Part shown: positions 30,876 through 39,010 of the stretch, one piece after another
Layout: every line of letters starts with the position of its first letter
Position numbering within the stretch: the first letter of the stretch is position 1
Origin: Streptomyces lavendulae subsp. lavendulae
GTDB lineage: Bacteria > Actinomycetota > Actinomycetes > Streptomycetales > Streptomycetaceae
DNA length: 64,000 nucleotides
NCBI RefSeq assembly: GCF_002803845.1
Contig: NZ_CP024985.1
Coordinates: 3,968,001-4,032,000, forward strand
Direction: 5' to 3'
Made by a program: the position numbers and the translations under genes
The notes under the pieces: model-generated
The model's input: the letters and a program-made list of their open reading frames with translations, nothing else
The model's database searches: none
What the model was told of the DNA's origin: nothing

Positions 30876-32417
30876 ATGCCCACTGACAAGAACCGCGCCA
30901 CAGCCGCCGCGATCCTTCCTCTGGTCGGCGGCCCGGACAACATCACCTCCGTCGCGCACTGCATGACCCGTCTGCGCATCGCGCTGCGCGACCGTTCGCT
31001 CGTCCGGCACGAGGAGCTCAAGGCCCTCCCCGCGGTCCTGGGCGTGGTCGAGGACGACACCTACCAGATCGTGCTGGGCCCGGGCACCGTCGCCCGCGTC
31101 ACCCCCGAGTTCGAGGCCCTGGTGGCCGAGGCCCGTACGCAGGCCGCGCCCGCGCCCGACACCGCGCCCGCCGCCGCGTCCGCCACCGCCCCGGAACCCG
31201 CCGCGGCCCCGCACCCCGGCGTCACCGCGGCCGAACTCGCCGACCGGGGCACGGCGCTGAAGGACGCCCGCAAGGCCCGCAACGCCACCCCGTTCAAACT
31301 GTTCCTGCGCCGCGTCGCGAACATCTTCGTCCCGCTGATCCCCGCCCTCATCGGCTGCGGGATCATCGCGGGCCTGAACGGCATGCTCACCAACCTCGGC
31401 TGGCTCCCGGCACTCGTCCCCGCCCTCGCCGCGATCGCCTCCGGCTTCATGTCCCTGATCGCCGTGTTCGTCGGCCACAACACCGCCAAGGAGTTCGGCG
31501 GCACCCCGGTCCTCGGCGGCGCGGTCGCCGCGATCATCGTCTTCCCCGGCGTCGCGAAGATCGACGCCTTCGGCCAGCACCTCTCCCCCGGCCAGGGCGG
31601 CGTCCTCGGCGCGCTCGCGGCGGCGCTGCTCGCCGTCCAGGTGGAGAAGTGGTGCCGCAAGCGGGTGCCCGAGGCCCTGGACGTACTGGTCACCCCCACC
31701 CTCACCGTGCTGGTCTCCGGCCTGGTCACCCTCTTCGGCCTGATGTTCCTCGCCGGCTCGGTCTCCACCGCCATCGGCACCTCCGCCACCTGGCTGCTGT
31801 CCACCGGCGGCGCCTTCGCCGGGCTCGTGCTCGGCGGGCTCTTCCTCCCCCTGGTGATGCTGGGCCTGCACCAGGCCCTGATCCCCATCCACACCACCCT
31901 CATCGAGCAGACCGGCTACACGGTGCTCCTGCCCATCCTGGCCATGGCGGGCGCGGGCCAGGTCGGCGCGGCCATCGCCGTCTACTTCCGGCTCCCGCGC
32001 AACCGCTCGCTGCGCACCACCATCAAGTCCGCGCTCCCGGCCGGATTCCTGGGTGTCGGCGAGCCGCTGATCTACGGGATCTCCCTGCCGCTGGGCCGCC
32101 CCTTCGTCACCGCCTGCGTGGGCGGAGCGGCGGGCGGGGCCTTCGTGGGCCTCTTCAACCAGCTCGGCGTCGGCTTCGGCTCCACCGCGATCGGCCCCTC
32201 GGGCTGGGCCCTCTTCCCGCTGCTGGACGGCAGGGCGGGCATGGGCGCGACCGTCGCCGTCTACGCGGGCGGCCTCGCCGTCGGCTACCTGACCGGCTTC
32301 GCCGCGACCTACTTCTTCGGCTTCACCCGGCAGATGCTGGCCGAGCTCGACACCGACCCGGACCCGGCGGCCGGCACCCCGGCCGCCGGTCCGGCGAAGC
32401 AGCCGGTGCCGGCGTAG
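30876..32417 (+). CDS. PTS EIIBC component, probable N-acetylmuramate transporter
   Basis: 513 residues. The N-terminal EIIB domain has its phosphorylated Cys29 in VAHCMTRLRIALRD. An Ala/Pro-rich linker (90-125) leads to an EIIC domain of about ten helices (FLRRVANIFVPLIPALIGCGIIAG, GHNTAKEFGG, LGVGEPLIYGISLPLGRPFV) of the glucose/sucrose superfamily. Absence of an EIIA domain is typical for MurP and sucrose permeases. Location after murR-like and murQ genes makes N-acetylmuramate (or a muropeptide sugar) the likely substrate. Confidence 0.88.
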   Translation: MPTDKNRATAAAILPLVGGPDNITSVAHCMTRLRIALRDRSLVRHEELKALPAVLGVVEDDTYQIVLGPGTVARVTPEFEALVAEARTQAAPAPDTAPAAASATAPEPAAAPHPGVTAAELADRGTALKDARKARNATPFKLFLRRVANIFVPLIPALIGCGIIAGLNGMLTNLGWLPALVPALAAIASGFMSLIAVFVGHNTAKEFGGTPVLGGAVAAIIVFPGVAKIDAFGQHLSPGQGGVLGALAAALLAVQVEKWCRKRVPEALDVLVTPTLTVLVSGLVTLFGLMFLAGSVSTAIGTSATWLLSTGGAFAGLVLGGLFLPLVMLGLHQALIPIHTTLIEQTGYTVLLPILAMAGAGQVGAAIAVYFRLPRNRSLRTTIKSALPAGFLGVGEPLIYGISLPLGRPFVTACVGGAAGGAFVGLFNQLGVGFGSTAIGPSGWALFPLLDGRAGMGATVAVYAGGLAVGYLTGFAATYFFGFTRQMLAELDTDPDPAAGTPAAGPAKQPVPA

Positions 32418-32428
32418 GGACGGACCGC

Positions 32429-32464
32429 GGGGCGGCGGCGGTGCCCCGTCACCACCGCCGCCCC
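32429..32464. terminator. Bidirectional terminator
   Basis: 15-base stem with one mismatch (32429-32443 with 32450-32464) and a 6-base loop between the convergent PTS and subtilase genes. Confidence 0.7.
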
Positions 32465-32477
32465 GGACCGCCCCGGC

Positions 32478-33662
32478 TCAGAGACCGTTGGTGAACAGCA
32501 GCTTGTTCGGGGTGTTGTCGCTGAGGTTCTGCAGGATGTCCTTCGTGGACGAGTCGTCCAGGAAGTCCGCCACCTCGGCCGGCAGCGCGTTGGGGTGCAG
32601 GGACTTGTAGAGGGCGGCCACCCCGGTGACGTGCGGGGTCGCCATCGACGTGCCGTCCAGGGCCACGCTGCCGCCGCCGAGCCGCGCGGAGACGATGTCC
32701 TTGCCCGGTCCGTACAGGTCCACGCAATTGCCCCAGTTCGAGAAGTCGGTCTCCTCGTCGAAGCGGTTCGTCGCGCCGACCGTCACCACGCGGGCGGCGG
32801 AGGCGGGCGAGACCCGGCAGGCGTCCCTGTTGTCGTTGCCCGCCGCGACGAGGGGCAGCACGCCCCGGTCCGACACCGCGGTGGCGGCCGCGTTCACGGA
32901 TTCGAGCCGGTCACCGCCCAGGGAGGCGTTCAGGACCGCCGGCTGCCGGGCGTTGCGGGCCACCCAGTCGAAGCCCGCGATGATCCCCGACCAGGCACCG
33001 CGGTTGTCGCAGCCGAGGACGCGGACGCTGACCAGGTTCACCTTGCGCGCGACCCCGAAGGTCGTACCGCCGACCGTGCCCGCGACGTGCGTGCCGTGGC
33101 CGTTGCAGTCCGCGCCGCCCCGGCCGTCGCCGATCGCGTCGAAGCCGGCGCGCGCACGGCCCCCGAAGTCGGGGTGCGTGAAGTCGATGCCGCTGTCGAG
33201 GATGTACGCCGTCACGCCCTGGCCGCTGCGATTGGCACTGAAGTTGTTGTCGAGCGGCAGGAAGCGCTGGTCGATCCGGTCCAGGCCCCAGGAGTGGGCG
33301 GGGGACTTCGTCTGAACGCCCTTGGAGGGCATCGGCGGGCCGCTCACCCGCGCGTCCTCCTCCACCGACAGCACGCCGTACGACTCCCGGACCGTCTCCA
33401 GCTGCTTCGGCGTGAGGCTCGTCGCGAACCCGTTGATCGCCGTGGTGTAGGTGAACTTCGGCTTCAGCCCGATGGACTCGGCGAAGTTCTTCGGGTCGAG
33501 GGACTTGGCGAGGGTGACGATGTAGCTGCCGGGAATGGCGTTCGCGGAGGTGTGCAGCGGAGCCGGCGTCGGCTCCGGGGCTGCGGCAGAGGCCGTACCG
33601 GCCGCCACGGGACTCAGGGCCAGGACGGCGGCGGTGGTCAGGCGCGCGGCGAGCAGACGCAT
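32478..33662 (-). CDS. Secreted subtilisin-like serine protease (S8) with inhibitor propeptide
   Basis: 394 residues. Signal peptide (MRLLAARLTTAAVLALSPVAAGTASA) then an I9 inhibitor propeptide (GSYIVTLAKSLDPKNF ... LSVEEDARV, about 45-105). The S8 catalytic domain shows Asp (YILDSGIDFTHPDF, about 155), His (NGHGTHVAGTVGG, about 190) and Ser (GTSMATPHVTG, about 338), plus the oxyanion Asn in AAGND. Two Cys pairs likely form disulfides, as in proteinase-K-like enzymes. GGGAG precedes the ATG. Secreted and self-activating; it likely feeds on proteins in soil. Confidence 0.93.
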   Translation of the reverse strand: MRLLAARLTTAAVLALSPVAAGTASAAAPEPTPAPLHTSANAIPGSYIVTLAKSLDPKNFAESIGLKPKFTYTTAINGFATSLTPKQLETVRESYGVLSVEEDARVSGPPMPSKGVQTKSPAHSWGLDRIDQRFLPLDNNFSANRSGQGVTAYILDSGIDFTHPDFGGRARAGFDAIGDGRGGADCNGHGTHVAGTVGGTTFGVARKVNLVSVRVLGCDNRGAWSGIIAGFDWVARNARQPAVLNASLGGDRLESVNAAATAVSDRGVLPLVAAGNDNRDACRVSPASAARVVTVGATNRFDEETDFSNWGNCVDLYGPGKDIVSARLGGGSVALDGTSMATPHVTGVAALYKSLHPNALPAEVADFLDDSSTKDILQNLSDNTPNKLLFTNGL

Positions 33663-33967
33663 GGAGGGGACTCCCTGGAGTGCGTGGGGATCGGCGTGGG
33701 TGAGCCGCGCCCGGCACCGGCGGCGGTTCCCGGGAGGCGGCCCTCCGGTTCATCGGGTCACCCCCGGAGCCGACTTGAGCCGCCCGCCTCCGCCTGGCCG
33801 AAGGCCCGCACCGCCCGTCGCGGACCCGCCGCACCGACTGCAGAAACGATCATTCGCCGTTGTCGCCCAGCCCCCCGGCCCCCGTTACGGCCCTGAGGAA
33901 TCCACCCGTACGGGCGACCCGGGGCCCGCCGTGCCGGGGCGATCGCCCGCACCGGTTCCCCGCGCCG
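33663..33967. other. 305-base gap between subtilase and GH16 genes
   Basis: Holds the subtilase promoter, which I could not pin to clear hexamers, and an isolated 12-base palindrome GGGCGATCGCCC at 33937-33948. No open frame has ribosome-site support. Confidence 0.4.
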
Positions 33968-34708
33968 TCAGGCCCGGTACACCTGCAGCCGGGAGACCTC
34001 GTAGGACATCCGCGTCAGCTCCGGACCGGGCGCCGGGTGGTACCGCCCGGCGGACACCGACAGGTTCACGATGAGGTACGCGTGCCAGCCGCGCCCCACG
34101 CCCCGGCGGTCGGAGAAGACGCGCGCGCCGTTGACCCACCAGACGACCGAGGTCCGGCCGAACTCGACCTTCAGGTCCACCCACGCTCCGGGCCGGACCG
34201 CGGGATCGCGGTGGTAGCGGTGTGCCTCGCGGACGTGGTTGGAGAGTTCGAGCAGGTCGGGGTTGTCGGGGTGGTACTCGAAGACGTCGATCTCCTGACC
34301 GCCGTCGCGCCAGGTCCAGATCGCGGGCCAGGCCCCCGTCTCGACGGGCAGCCGCACCCGCGCCTCCAGCACGTCGCCGGTGCGGACCATGAACTCCTCG
34401 TCGCTGCCCTCGGTGGTGAGCAGTCCGGTGTCCCAGTTCCCGTCGGGGCGCAGGGTCGCGAGGAAGGTCCCGCCGCGGCTGTAGGCGGGGTCGGTGACGA
34501 GGTGGTCGAGCTTGTTGTCGCCCGGGTTGACCGGGCCGCCGTTGGGATAGGCCCAGGAGCGGCCGGCCACCCACTGGGTGGTCGAGGTGAAGTCGGCGGT
34601 GAAGGCGGGGGTACGGCGCGGGGCGAGCCCGGGCAGCCCTCCGCCGCCACCTCCGGGAGCGAGGCGGCGCGTCAGGCGCCGCAGCCATCCGAACGTTTCC
34701 GGTTCCAT
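33968..34708 (-). CDS. Glycoside hydrolase family 16-like protein
   Basis: 246 residues of a beta-jelly-roll with the GH16 catalytic signature EIDVFE (about 138-143, two catalytic Glu and the Asp between). ARVRLPVETGAWPAIWTWRDGGQ and WVDLKVEFGRTSVVWWVNG fit the fold. Family enzymes cleave beta-1,3/1,4-glucans or related polymers. Oddly there is no signal peptide: the N terminus is Arg-rich with a poly-Gly run, so it is either cytoplasmic, non-classically exported, or annotated from the wrong start. No better upstream start is evident. Confidence 0.72.
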   Translation of the reverse strand: MEPETFGWLRRLTRRLAPGGGGGGLPGLAPRRTPAFTADFTSTTQWVAGRSWAYPNGGPVNPGDNKLDHLVTDPAYSRGGTFLATLRPDGNWDTGLLTTEGSDEEFMVRTGDVLEARVRLPVETGAWPAIWTWRDGGQEIDVFEYHPDNPDLLELSNHVREAHRYHRDPAVRPGAWVDLKVEFGRTSVVWWVNGARVFSDRRGVGRGWHAYLIVNLSVSAGRYHPAPGPELTRMSYEVSRLQVYRA

Positions 34709-34750
34709 ACGGGCGTTCTGCCCGCCCCCGAATGCCTCACACGGACTTTC

Positions 34751-35365
34751 TCACTCAGAGTAATCATATGATTGCGCCGCGGAAACGAAGGCGCGGATCA
34801 GCTCCGGGGACTTCACCCCGCGCTCGCTCTCGACCCCGCTGGAGACGTCCACGCCCCAGGCCCCGGTCGCGGCGACGGCCTCGCGCACGTTGCCCGGATT
34901 CAGCCCGCCGGCCAGCAGCCAGCGGCCCTCGGGGGCGGCGAATTCCGCGGAACCCCAGTTCCAGGGCTTGCCGGAGCCCGGGTCGGGCGCGTCGATCAGC
35001 AGCAGGTCCTCCCCGTACTCGCCGCAGCGCTCCACGTGCAGGGCGGTGGCCCGCAGCAGGGTCCGGCCGGGCGCGCGCAGGGCCTCGTAGTGCGCCGGCG
35101 GCTCCTCCCCGTGCAGCTGCACGCCGCGCACGCCGCTCTCCTCGGTGAACCGGCGCACCTCCTCGACGGACTGCCCCCGGAACACCCCGACGGTGAGCAC
35201 CCCGGCGGGCACCCGCGCGGCCAGCTCACGCGCCGCACCGGCCCCGATGGTCCGGGGGCTGCCGGGCGCGAACACGAACCCGACGGCCCCGGCCCCCGCC
35301 TCCACGGCCACGTCGACGTCACGGGCGGTCTTGAGCCCGCAGATCTTCACGAAGAGATCGCTCAT
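34751..35365 (-). CDS. trpF: Phosphoribosylanthranilate isomerase
   Basis: 204 residues with a complete TrpF site: VKICGL (catalytic Cys), GFVFAPGSPR, VGVFRGQ, VQLHG, LLLIDAPDPGSGKPW (catalytic Asp) and LAGGLNPGNV then GVDVSSGVE for the phosphate. It isomerises PRA to CdRP in tryptophan synthesis. ATG 35365 is chosen because VKICG must be near the N terminus. It stands alone, away from other trp genes. Streptomyces normally uses the bifunctional PriA for this step. Confidence 0.92.
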   Translation of the reverse strand: MSDLFVKICGLKTARDVDVAVEAGAGAVGFVFAPGSPRTIGAGAARELAARVPAGVLTVGVFRGQSVEEVRRFTEESGVRGVQLHGEEPPAHYEALRAPGRTLLRATALHVERCGEYGEDLLLIDAPDPGSGKPWNWGSAEFAAPEGRWLLAGGLNPGNVREAVAATGAWGVDVSSGVESERGVKSPELIRAFVSAAQSYDYSE

Positions 35366-35498
35366 GCCCCAAGTCAACCAAAGCCCCCCGCCCGACGACG
35401 CCCCGTCTCGCCCCCCGGGCACGGACACCCGCGCGCCGCTAGCCTGGAACGGGGCTCACGCCCCGTGCACGGCACACCACGCCACGCGGAGGACGACG

Positions 35499-36080
35499 GT
35501 GACGACCATGATCGAGCGGGCCACACCGATAGAGCAGGCGGCACCACCGACGTTCGAAACACTCCTGCGCATGGTCGCGGAGATGGACACGCCAGACGGC
35601 TTCAAAGCCGAGCTCATCCGGGGGAAGATCATCGTGTCGCCGTTCTCGTCGCTGCGTTATCTGCGCAGCATGCGTGCGCTTCGTGAGCAGCTCAAGGTCC
35701 ATGCTCCCGAAGGCCACATCACCGAGACCTCCCCGTTCCTCTTCCGGTTCCCTGCCGCAGAGCGGGCCTACGGCCCCGACCTGTTCGTCGCGGACGAGGC
35801 CGCCTTCGAGGACGATGGCCGTCACGCGGACAGTGCGGCCCTGTCCTTGGTCGCCGAGTTCACGTCCACCTCCACGAAAGACGTGGACTGGCACGAGAAG
35901 CTGGAGGTGTACGGCCAGGTGGTCCCCGTGTACCTGGTGGCCGACATGCAGGCGAAAGAGATCACCTGCTTCTCCGAACCCTCACCACATGGCTACCGGT
36001 CCCGCAGGACGGTGTCCTTCGGCGAGGAGCTGCACGTCCCCGAACCCTTCGACTGCACCGTCGACACCACCGGCTTCTAG
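35499..36080 (+). CDS. Uma2-family restriction-endonuclease-like protein (DUF820)
   Basis: 193 residues of the PD-(D/E)xK-like Uma2 family: AELIRGKIIVSPF, RAYGPDLFVADEAAFED (PD), LVAEFTSTSTKDVDWHEKLEVYGQVVPVYLVAD (ExT...K). Members are abundant in actinobacteria and cyanobacteria, often solitary, and their role is unknown despite the nuclease-like fold. GTG 35499 has GGAGG at 6 bases; ATG 35508 is possible. A TAGCCT -10 lies at 35440-35445. The gene has visibly lower codon bias than its neighbours, as is common for this mobile family. Confidence 0.83.
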   Translation: MTTMIERATPIEQAAPPTFETLLRMVAEMDTPDGFKAELIRGKIIVSPFSSLRYLRSMRALREQLKVHAPEGHITETSPFLFRFPAAERAYGPDLFVADEAAFEDDGRHADSAALSLVAEFTSTSTKDVDWHEKLEVYGQVVPVYLVADMQAKEITCFSEPSPHGYRSRRTVSFGEELHVPEPFDCTVDTTGF

Positions 36081-36094
36081 AGGACCGGGAACGC

Positions 36095-36134
36095 CCGAGG
36101 GCGGCACCCCCCGTGTGGGGAGTGCCGCCCTCGG
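36095..36134. terminator. Bidirectional terminator downstream of groEL
   Basis: 13-base-pair perfect stem (36095-36107 with 36122-36134) with a further C/G inner stem, between the convergent Uma2 and groEL genes. Confidence 0.8.
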
Positions 36135-36164
36135 CCGAAGAACAGCCGATCAGCCAGGGGCCGA

Positions 36165-37787
36165 TCAGAAGTCCATGTCACCGCCCGGCATGCCGCCGCC
36201 CGCGGGGGCACCGGCCTTCTCGGGCTTGTCGGCGATGACGGCCTCGGTGGTGAGGAAGAGGGCCGCGATCGACGCCGCGTTCTGCAGCGCGGAGCGGGTG
36301 ACCTTCGCCGGGTCGATGATGCCCTCGGCGATCATGTCGACGTACTCGCCGGTGGCGGCGTTCAGACCGTGGCCGACGGCCAGGTTGCGCACCTTCTCGA
36401 CGACGACGCCACCCTCAAGACCACCGTTGACGGCGATCTGCTTCAGCGGGGCCTCCAGCGCGAGCTTCACGGCGTTGGCGCCGGTCGCCTCGTCACCGGT
36501 GAGCTCCAGCTTCTCGAAGACCGAGGAGGCCTGCAGCAGGGCCACGCCACCGCCGGCGACGATGCCCTCCTCGACGGCCGCCTTCGCGTTGCGAACGGCG
36601 TCCTCGATGCGGTGCTTGCGCTCCTTGAGCTCGACCTCGGTCGCGGCGCCGGCCTTGATGACGGCCACGCCGCCGGCCAGCTTCGCGAGGCGCTCCTGGA
36701 GCTTCTCGCGGTCGTAGTCCGAGTCGGAGTTGTCGATCTCGGCGCGGATCTGGTTGACGCGGCCCTGGACCTGGTCGCTGTCACCGGAGCCGTCGACGAT
36801 GGTGGTCTCGTCCTTGGTGATGACGACCTTGCGGGCGCGGCCGAGCAGGTCGAGACCGGCGTTCTCCAGCTTGAGGCCGACCTCCTCGGAGATGACCGTG
36901 CCGCCCGTGAGGATGGCGATGTCGCCGAGCATGGCCTTGCGGCGGTCGCCGAAGCCCGGGGCCTTGACGGCGACGGACTTGAAGGTGCCGCGGATCTTGT
37001 TGACGACCAGGGTCGACAGGGCCTCGCCCTCGACGTCCTCGGCGATGATCAGCAGCGGCTTGCCGGACTGCATGACCTTCTCCAGGAGCGGCAGCAGGTC
37101 CTTGACCGAGCCGATCTTGGAGTTGACGATCAGGATGTACGGGTCGTCCAGGGACGCCTCCATACGCTCCATGTCGGTGGCGAAGTAGGCCGAGATGTAG
37201 CCCTTGTCGAAGCGCATGCCCTCGGTGAGTTCGAGCTCCAGACCGAAGGTCTGCGACTCCTCGACGGTGATGACGCCTTCCTTGCCGACCTTGTCCATGG
37301 CCTCGGCGATGAGCTCGCCGATCTGGGTGTCGGCGGCGGAGATGGAGGCCGTGGAAGCGATCTGCTCCTTGGTCTCGACGTCCTTGGCCTGCGCGAGCAG
37401 GGCGGCGGAGACGGCCTCGACGGCCTTCTCGATACCGCGCTTGAGGGCCATCGGGTTGGCACCGGCGGCCACGTTGCGCAGACCCTCGCGGACGAGAGCC
37501 TGGGCGAGGACGGTGGCGGTGGTCGTACCGTCGCCGGCGACGTCGTCCGTCTTCTTGGCGACTTCCTTGACCAGCTCGGCGCCGATCTTCTCGTACGGGT
37601 CCTCGAGCTCGATCTCCTTGGCGATGGAGACGCCATCGTTGGTGATCGTGGGCGCGCCCCACTTCTTCTCAAGGACGACGTTGCGACCCTTGGGGCCAAG
37701 GGTGACCTTGACGGCGTCGGCGAGCTGGTTCATGCCACGCTCGAGACCGCGCCGGGCCTCCTCGTTGAACGCAATGATCTTGGCCAT
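36165..37787 (-). CDS. groEL: Chaperonin GroEL (solitary, GroEL2-type)
   Basis: 540 residues, full-length GroEL: MAKIIAFNEEARRGLERG, TLGPKGRNVVLEK, GDGTTTATVLA (ATP site), and the C-terminal tail GGGMPGGDMDF. It would form the 60-kDa tetradecamer. No groES precedes it, so this is the second, monocistronic groEL of Streptomyces, relying on GroES made elsewhere. ATG 37787 has GGGAGGA upstream. Expression is controlled by two CIRCE operators and HrcA. Confidence 0.97.
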   Translation of the reverse strand: MAKIIAFNEEARRGLERGMNQLADAVKVTLGPKGRNVVLEKKWGAPTITNDGVSIAKEIELEDPYEKIGAELVKEVAKKTDDVAGDGTTTATVLAQALVREGLRNVAAGANPMALKRGIEKAVEAVSAALLAQAKDVETKEQIASTASISAADTQIGELIAEAMDKVGKEGVITVEESQTFGLELELTEGMRFDKGYISAYFATDMERMEASLDDPYILIVNSKIGSVKDLLPLLEKVMQSGKPLLIIAEDVEGEALSTLVVNKIRGTFKSVAVKAPGFGDRRKAMLGDIAILTGGTVISEEVGLKLENAGLDLLGRARKVVITKDETTIVDGSGDSDQVQGRVNQIRAEIDNSDSDYDREKLQERLAKLAGGVAVIKAGAATEVELKERKHRIEDAVRNAKAAVEEGIVAGGGVALLQASSVFEKLELTGDEATGANAVKLALEAPLKQIAVNGGLEGGVVVEKVRNLAVGHGLNAATGEYVDMIAEGIIDPAKVTRSALQNAASIAALFLTTEAVIADKPEKAGAPAGGGMPGGDMDF

Positions 37788-37916
37788 CTGAAGTGGTCCT
37801 CCCGGACAGGGGTGGATTGCTCCGGACCGCGCCCGCGCCCGCGACGGACGGCCTGCGGAGCCGGCGGTTCCTTCCCGCCGGACCCGTCGGGCCTCACCGA
37901 CCCGGTCCTCGTCTTA

Positions 37917-37943
37917 GTAGCACTCTCACCTGGAGAGTGCTAA
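37917..37943. promoter_or_regulatory. CIRCE operator 1 (HrcA site) of groEL
   Basis: Nine-base arms GTAGCACTC and GAGTGCTAA around a nine-base spacer; one mismatch from the TTAGCACTC-N9-GAGTGCTAA consensus. Confidence 0.9.
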
Positions 37944-37949
37944 CGCCAA

Positions 37950-37978
37950 TGATTAGCACTCGACCCCCGCGAGTGCAA
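37950..37978 (-). promoter_or_regulatory. groEL promoter
   Basis: Minus-strand TTGCAC (37973-37978), 17-base spacer, TAATCA (37950-37955). Both hexamers lie within or beside CIRCE 2, and the start point falls before CIRCE 1. Confidence 0.8.
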
Positions 37979-37979
37979 G
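37953..37979. promoter_or_regulatory. CIRCE operator 2 of groEL
   Basis: TTAGCACTC, nine bases, GAGTGCAAG; the last arm has two changes from consensus because it doubles as the -35 region. Confidence 0.85.
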
Positions 37980-38024
37980 CGGCTTGAGGCAACGCCGGGC
38001 TGCTTCCGGCCGGGCGCAAGGGGC

Positions 38025-38076
38025 GACGCACGAGGGGCCCGCATCCCGTGTCCAGGATGTGGGCCCCTCGTACGTC
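38025..38076. terminator. Terminator of the cold-shock gene
   Basis: 17-base stem with one G-U pair (38030-38046 with 38055-38071), extended by 4 more pairs beyond a single mismatch, and an 8-base loop, 31 bases past the stop codon. Confidence 0.8.
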
Positions 38077-38106
38077 TGTTGCGTCGGTGGTCGATCGCGC
38101 TGGGTT

Positions 38107-38316
38107 TCAGCCGGCAGCAGCGAGCTTGACCATGTCCGCCTGCGGACCCTTCTGGCCCTGCGAGATCTCGAACTCGACCCGCTGACCCTCTTCAAGGGTG
38201 CGGTACCCGTCCATCTGGATGGCGCTGTAGTGGACGAACACATCCGCACCACCGTCGACCGCGATGAAGCCGTAGCCCTTCTCCGCGTTGAACCACTTGA
38301 CGGTGCCCTGAGCCAT
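38107..38316 (-). CDS. CspA-type cold-shock protein
   Basis: 69 residues, essentially a single cold-shock domain: MAQGTVKWFNAEKGYGFI (RNP1) and DVFVHYSAI (RNP2). Acts as an RNA chaperone. ATG 38316 has AGGGGAG upstream. The leader is about 90 bases and holds a CCGC/GCGG hairpin (about 38350-38365), as many csp mRNAs are controlled through their leaders. Confidence 0.95.
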   Translation of the reverse strand: MAQGTVKWFNAEKGYGFIAVDGGADVFVHYSAIQMDGYRTLEEGQRVEFEISQGQKGPQADMVKLAAAG

Positions 38317-38405
38317 GCCTAACTCCCCTATTACTGGCCCTTGCGCGGTACCGCACTTCGCGGTCCCGGGTCAGAACTTGCGCCGGAACGCCTCGACCGG
38401 GGCTG

Positions 38406-38433
38406 AATGTATCCGCACCGCTGCTGTCTGCAA
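38406..38433 (-). promoter_or_regulatory. Cold-shock gene promoter
   Basis: Minus-strand TTGCAG (38428-38433), 16-base spacer, TACATT (38406-38411). The gap upstream (38440-38640) is AT-rich with no supported gene and contains GTTGAC-N5-GTCAAC at about 38553-38569. Confidence 0.55.
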
Positions 38434-38647
38434 CAGGTCAATCCGACGAGAATTCTGGACACGCGGAAACATAGAAATAGAGTGAAAATTTGGCATATGG
38501 CAGGGCAACTCGGGCCAGACAATCTTCGCCAAAGCCCCAAAGGGCGCACGCATGTTGACTCAATGTCAACCCTCCCGAGGCCCGCTCATATGCGGCGGGC
38601 AAGAGCACCGGAGGGGACTTCCCCAACCCTACCGCGCCCAATCAAGC

Positions 38648-38687
38648 AGAATTGCCCCCTCCGCTTATTAGCGGAGGGGGCAATTCT
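38648..38687. terminator. Very strong bidirectional terminator
   Basis: Perfect 18-base-pair stem (38648-38665 with 38670-38687), TATT loop, T tract on the plus side. Terminates the thrC-like/sulfur-carrier operon. Confidence 0.92.
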
Positions 38688-38700
38688 ACTTTTCGGGGTC

Positions 38701-38976
38701 TCAGCCGCCCGCGACGGCCGGAATGATCGAGACGCCGGCGCCGTCCGGCGTCGCCGCCTGCAGGCCGCCCTCGAAGCGCACGTCGTCGTCGTTGACGTAG
38801 ACGTTCACGAAGCGGCGCAGCTTGCCCTGGTCGTCCAGGACGCGCGCGGCGATGCCCGGGTGGTTCTGCTCCAGGGACTGGATGACCTCGGCCAGGGTCG
38901 AGCCCTCGGCCGGGACCTCGGCGACGCCGCCGGTGTAGGTGCGCAGGATGGTGGGGATGCGGACGTTGACGCTCAT
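38701..38976 (-). CDS. MoaD/ThiS-family sulfur-carrier protein
   Basis: 91 residues of the ubiquitin-like ThiS/MoaD/CysO fold ending in the essential Gly-Gly (IIPAVAGG), which is adenylated and thiocarboxylated. MSVNVRIPTILRTYTGG and LRRFVNVYVNDDDVRF fit the family. It is the second gene after the threonine-synthase-like gene, with a 34-base gap, and lies under the SAM riboswitch. A methionine-specific sulfur donor (MetO-type) is therefore likelier than cysteine (CysO) or molybdopterin synthesis. Confidence 0.9.
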   Translation of the reverse strand: MSVNVRIPTILRTYTGGVAEVPAEGSTLAEVIQSLEQNHPGIAARVLDDQGKLRRFVNVYVNDDDVRFEGGLQAATPDGAGVSIIPAVAGG

Positions 38977-39010
38977 GGCGCTACCGCCTTTCCGGGAGTC
39001 GTGGGAAGGG

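Noticed and set aside
34762..34773. Palindrome AATCATATGATT near the end of trpF
   Set aside because: It lies inside the last codons of trpF and is explained by the coding sequence; no promoter or gene start is nearby that it could serve.
35499..36080. Uma2 gene as part of a restriction-modification or toxin-antitoxin system
   Set aside because: No methyltransferase, antitoxin or specificity gene adjoins it; Uma2 genes are commonly solitary.
38331..38641. Short frames in the AT-rich region upstream of the cold-shock gene
   Set aside because: No ribosome site or family likeness; the region holds a promoter and a structured leader instead.
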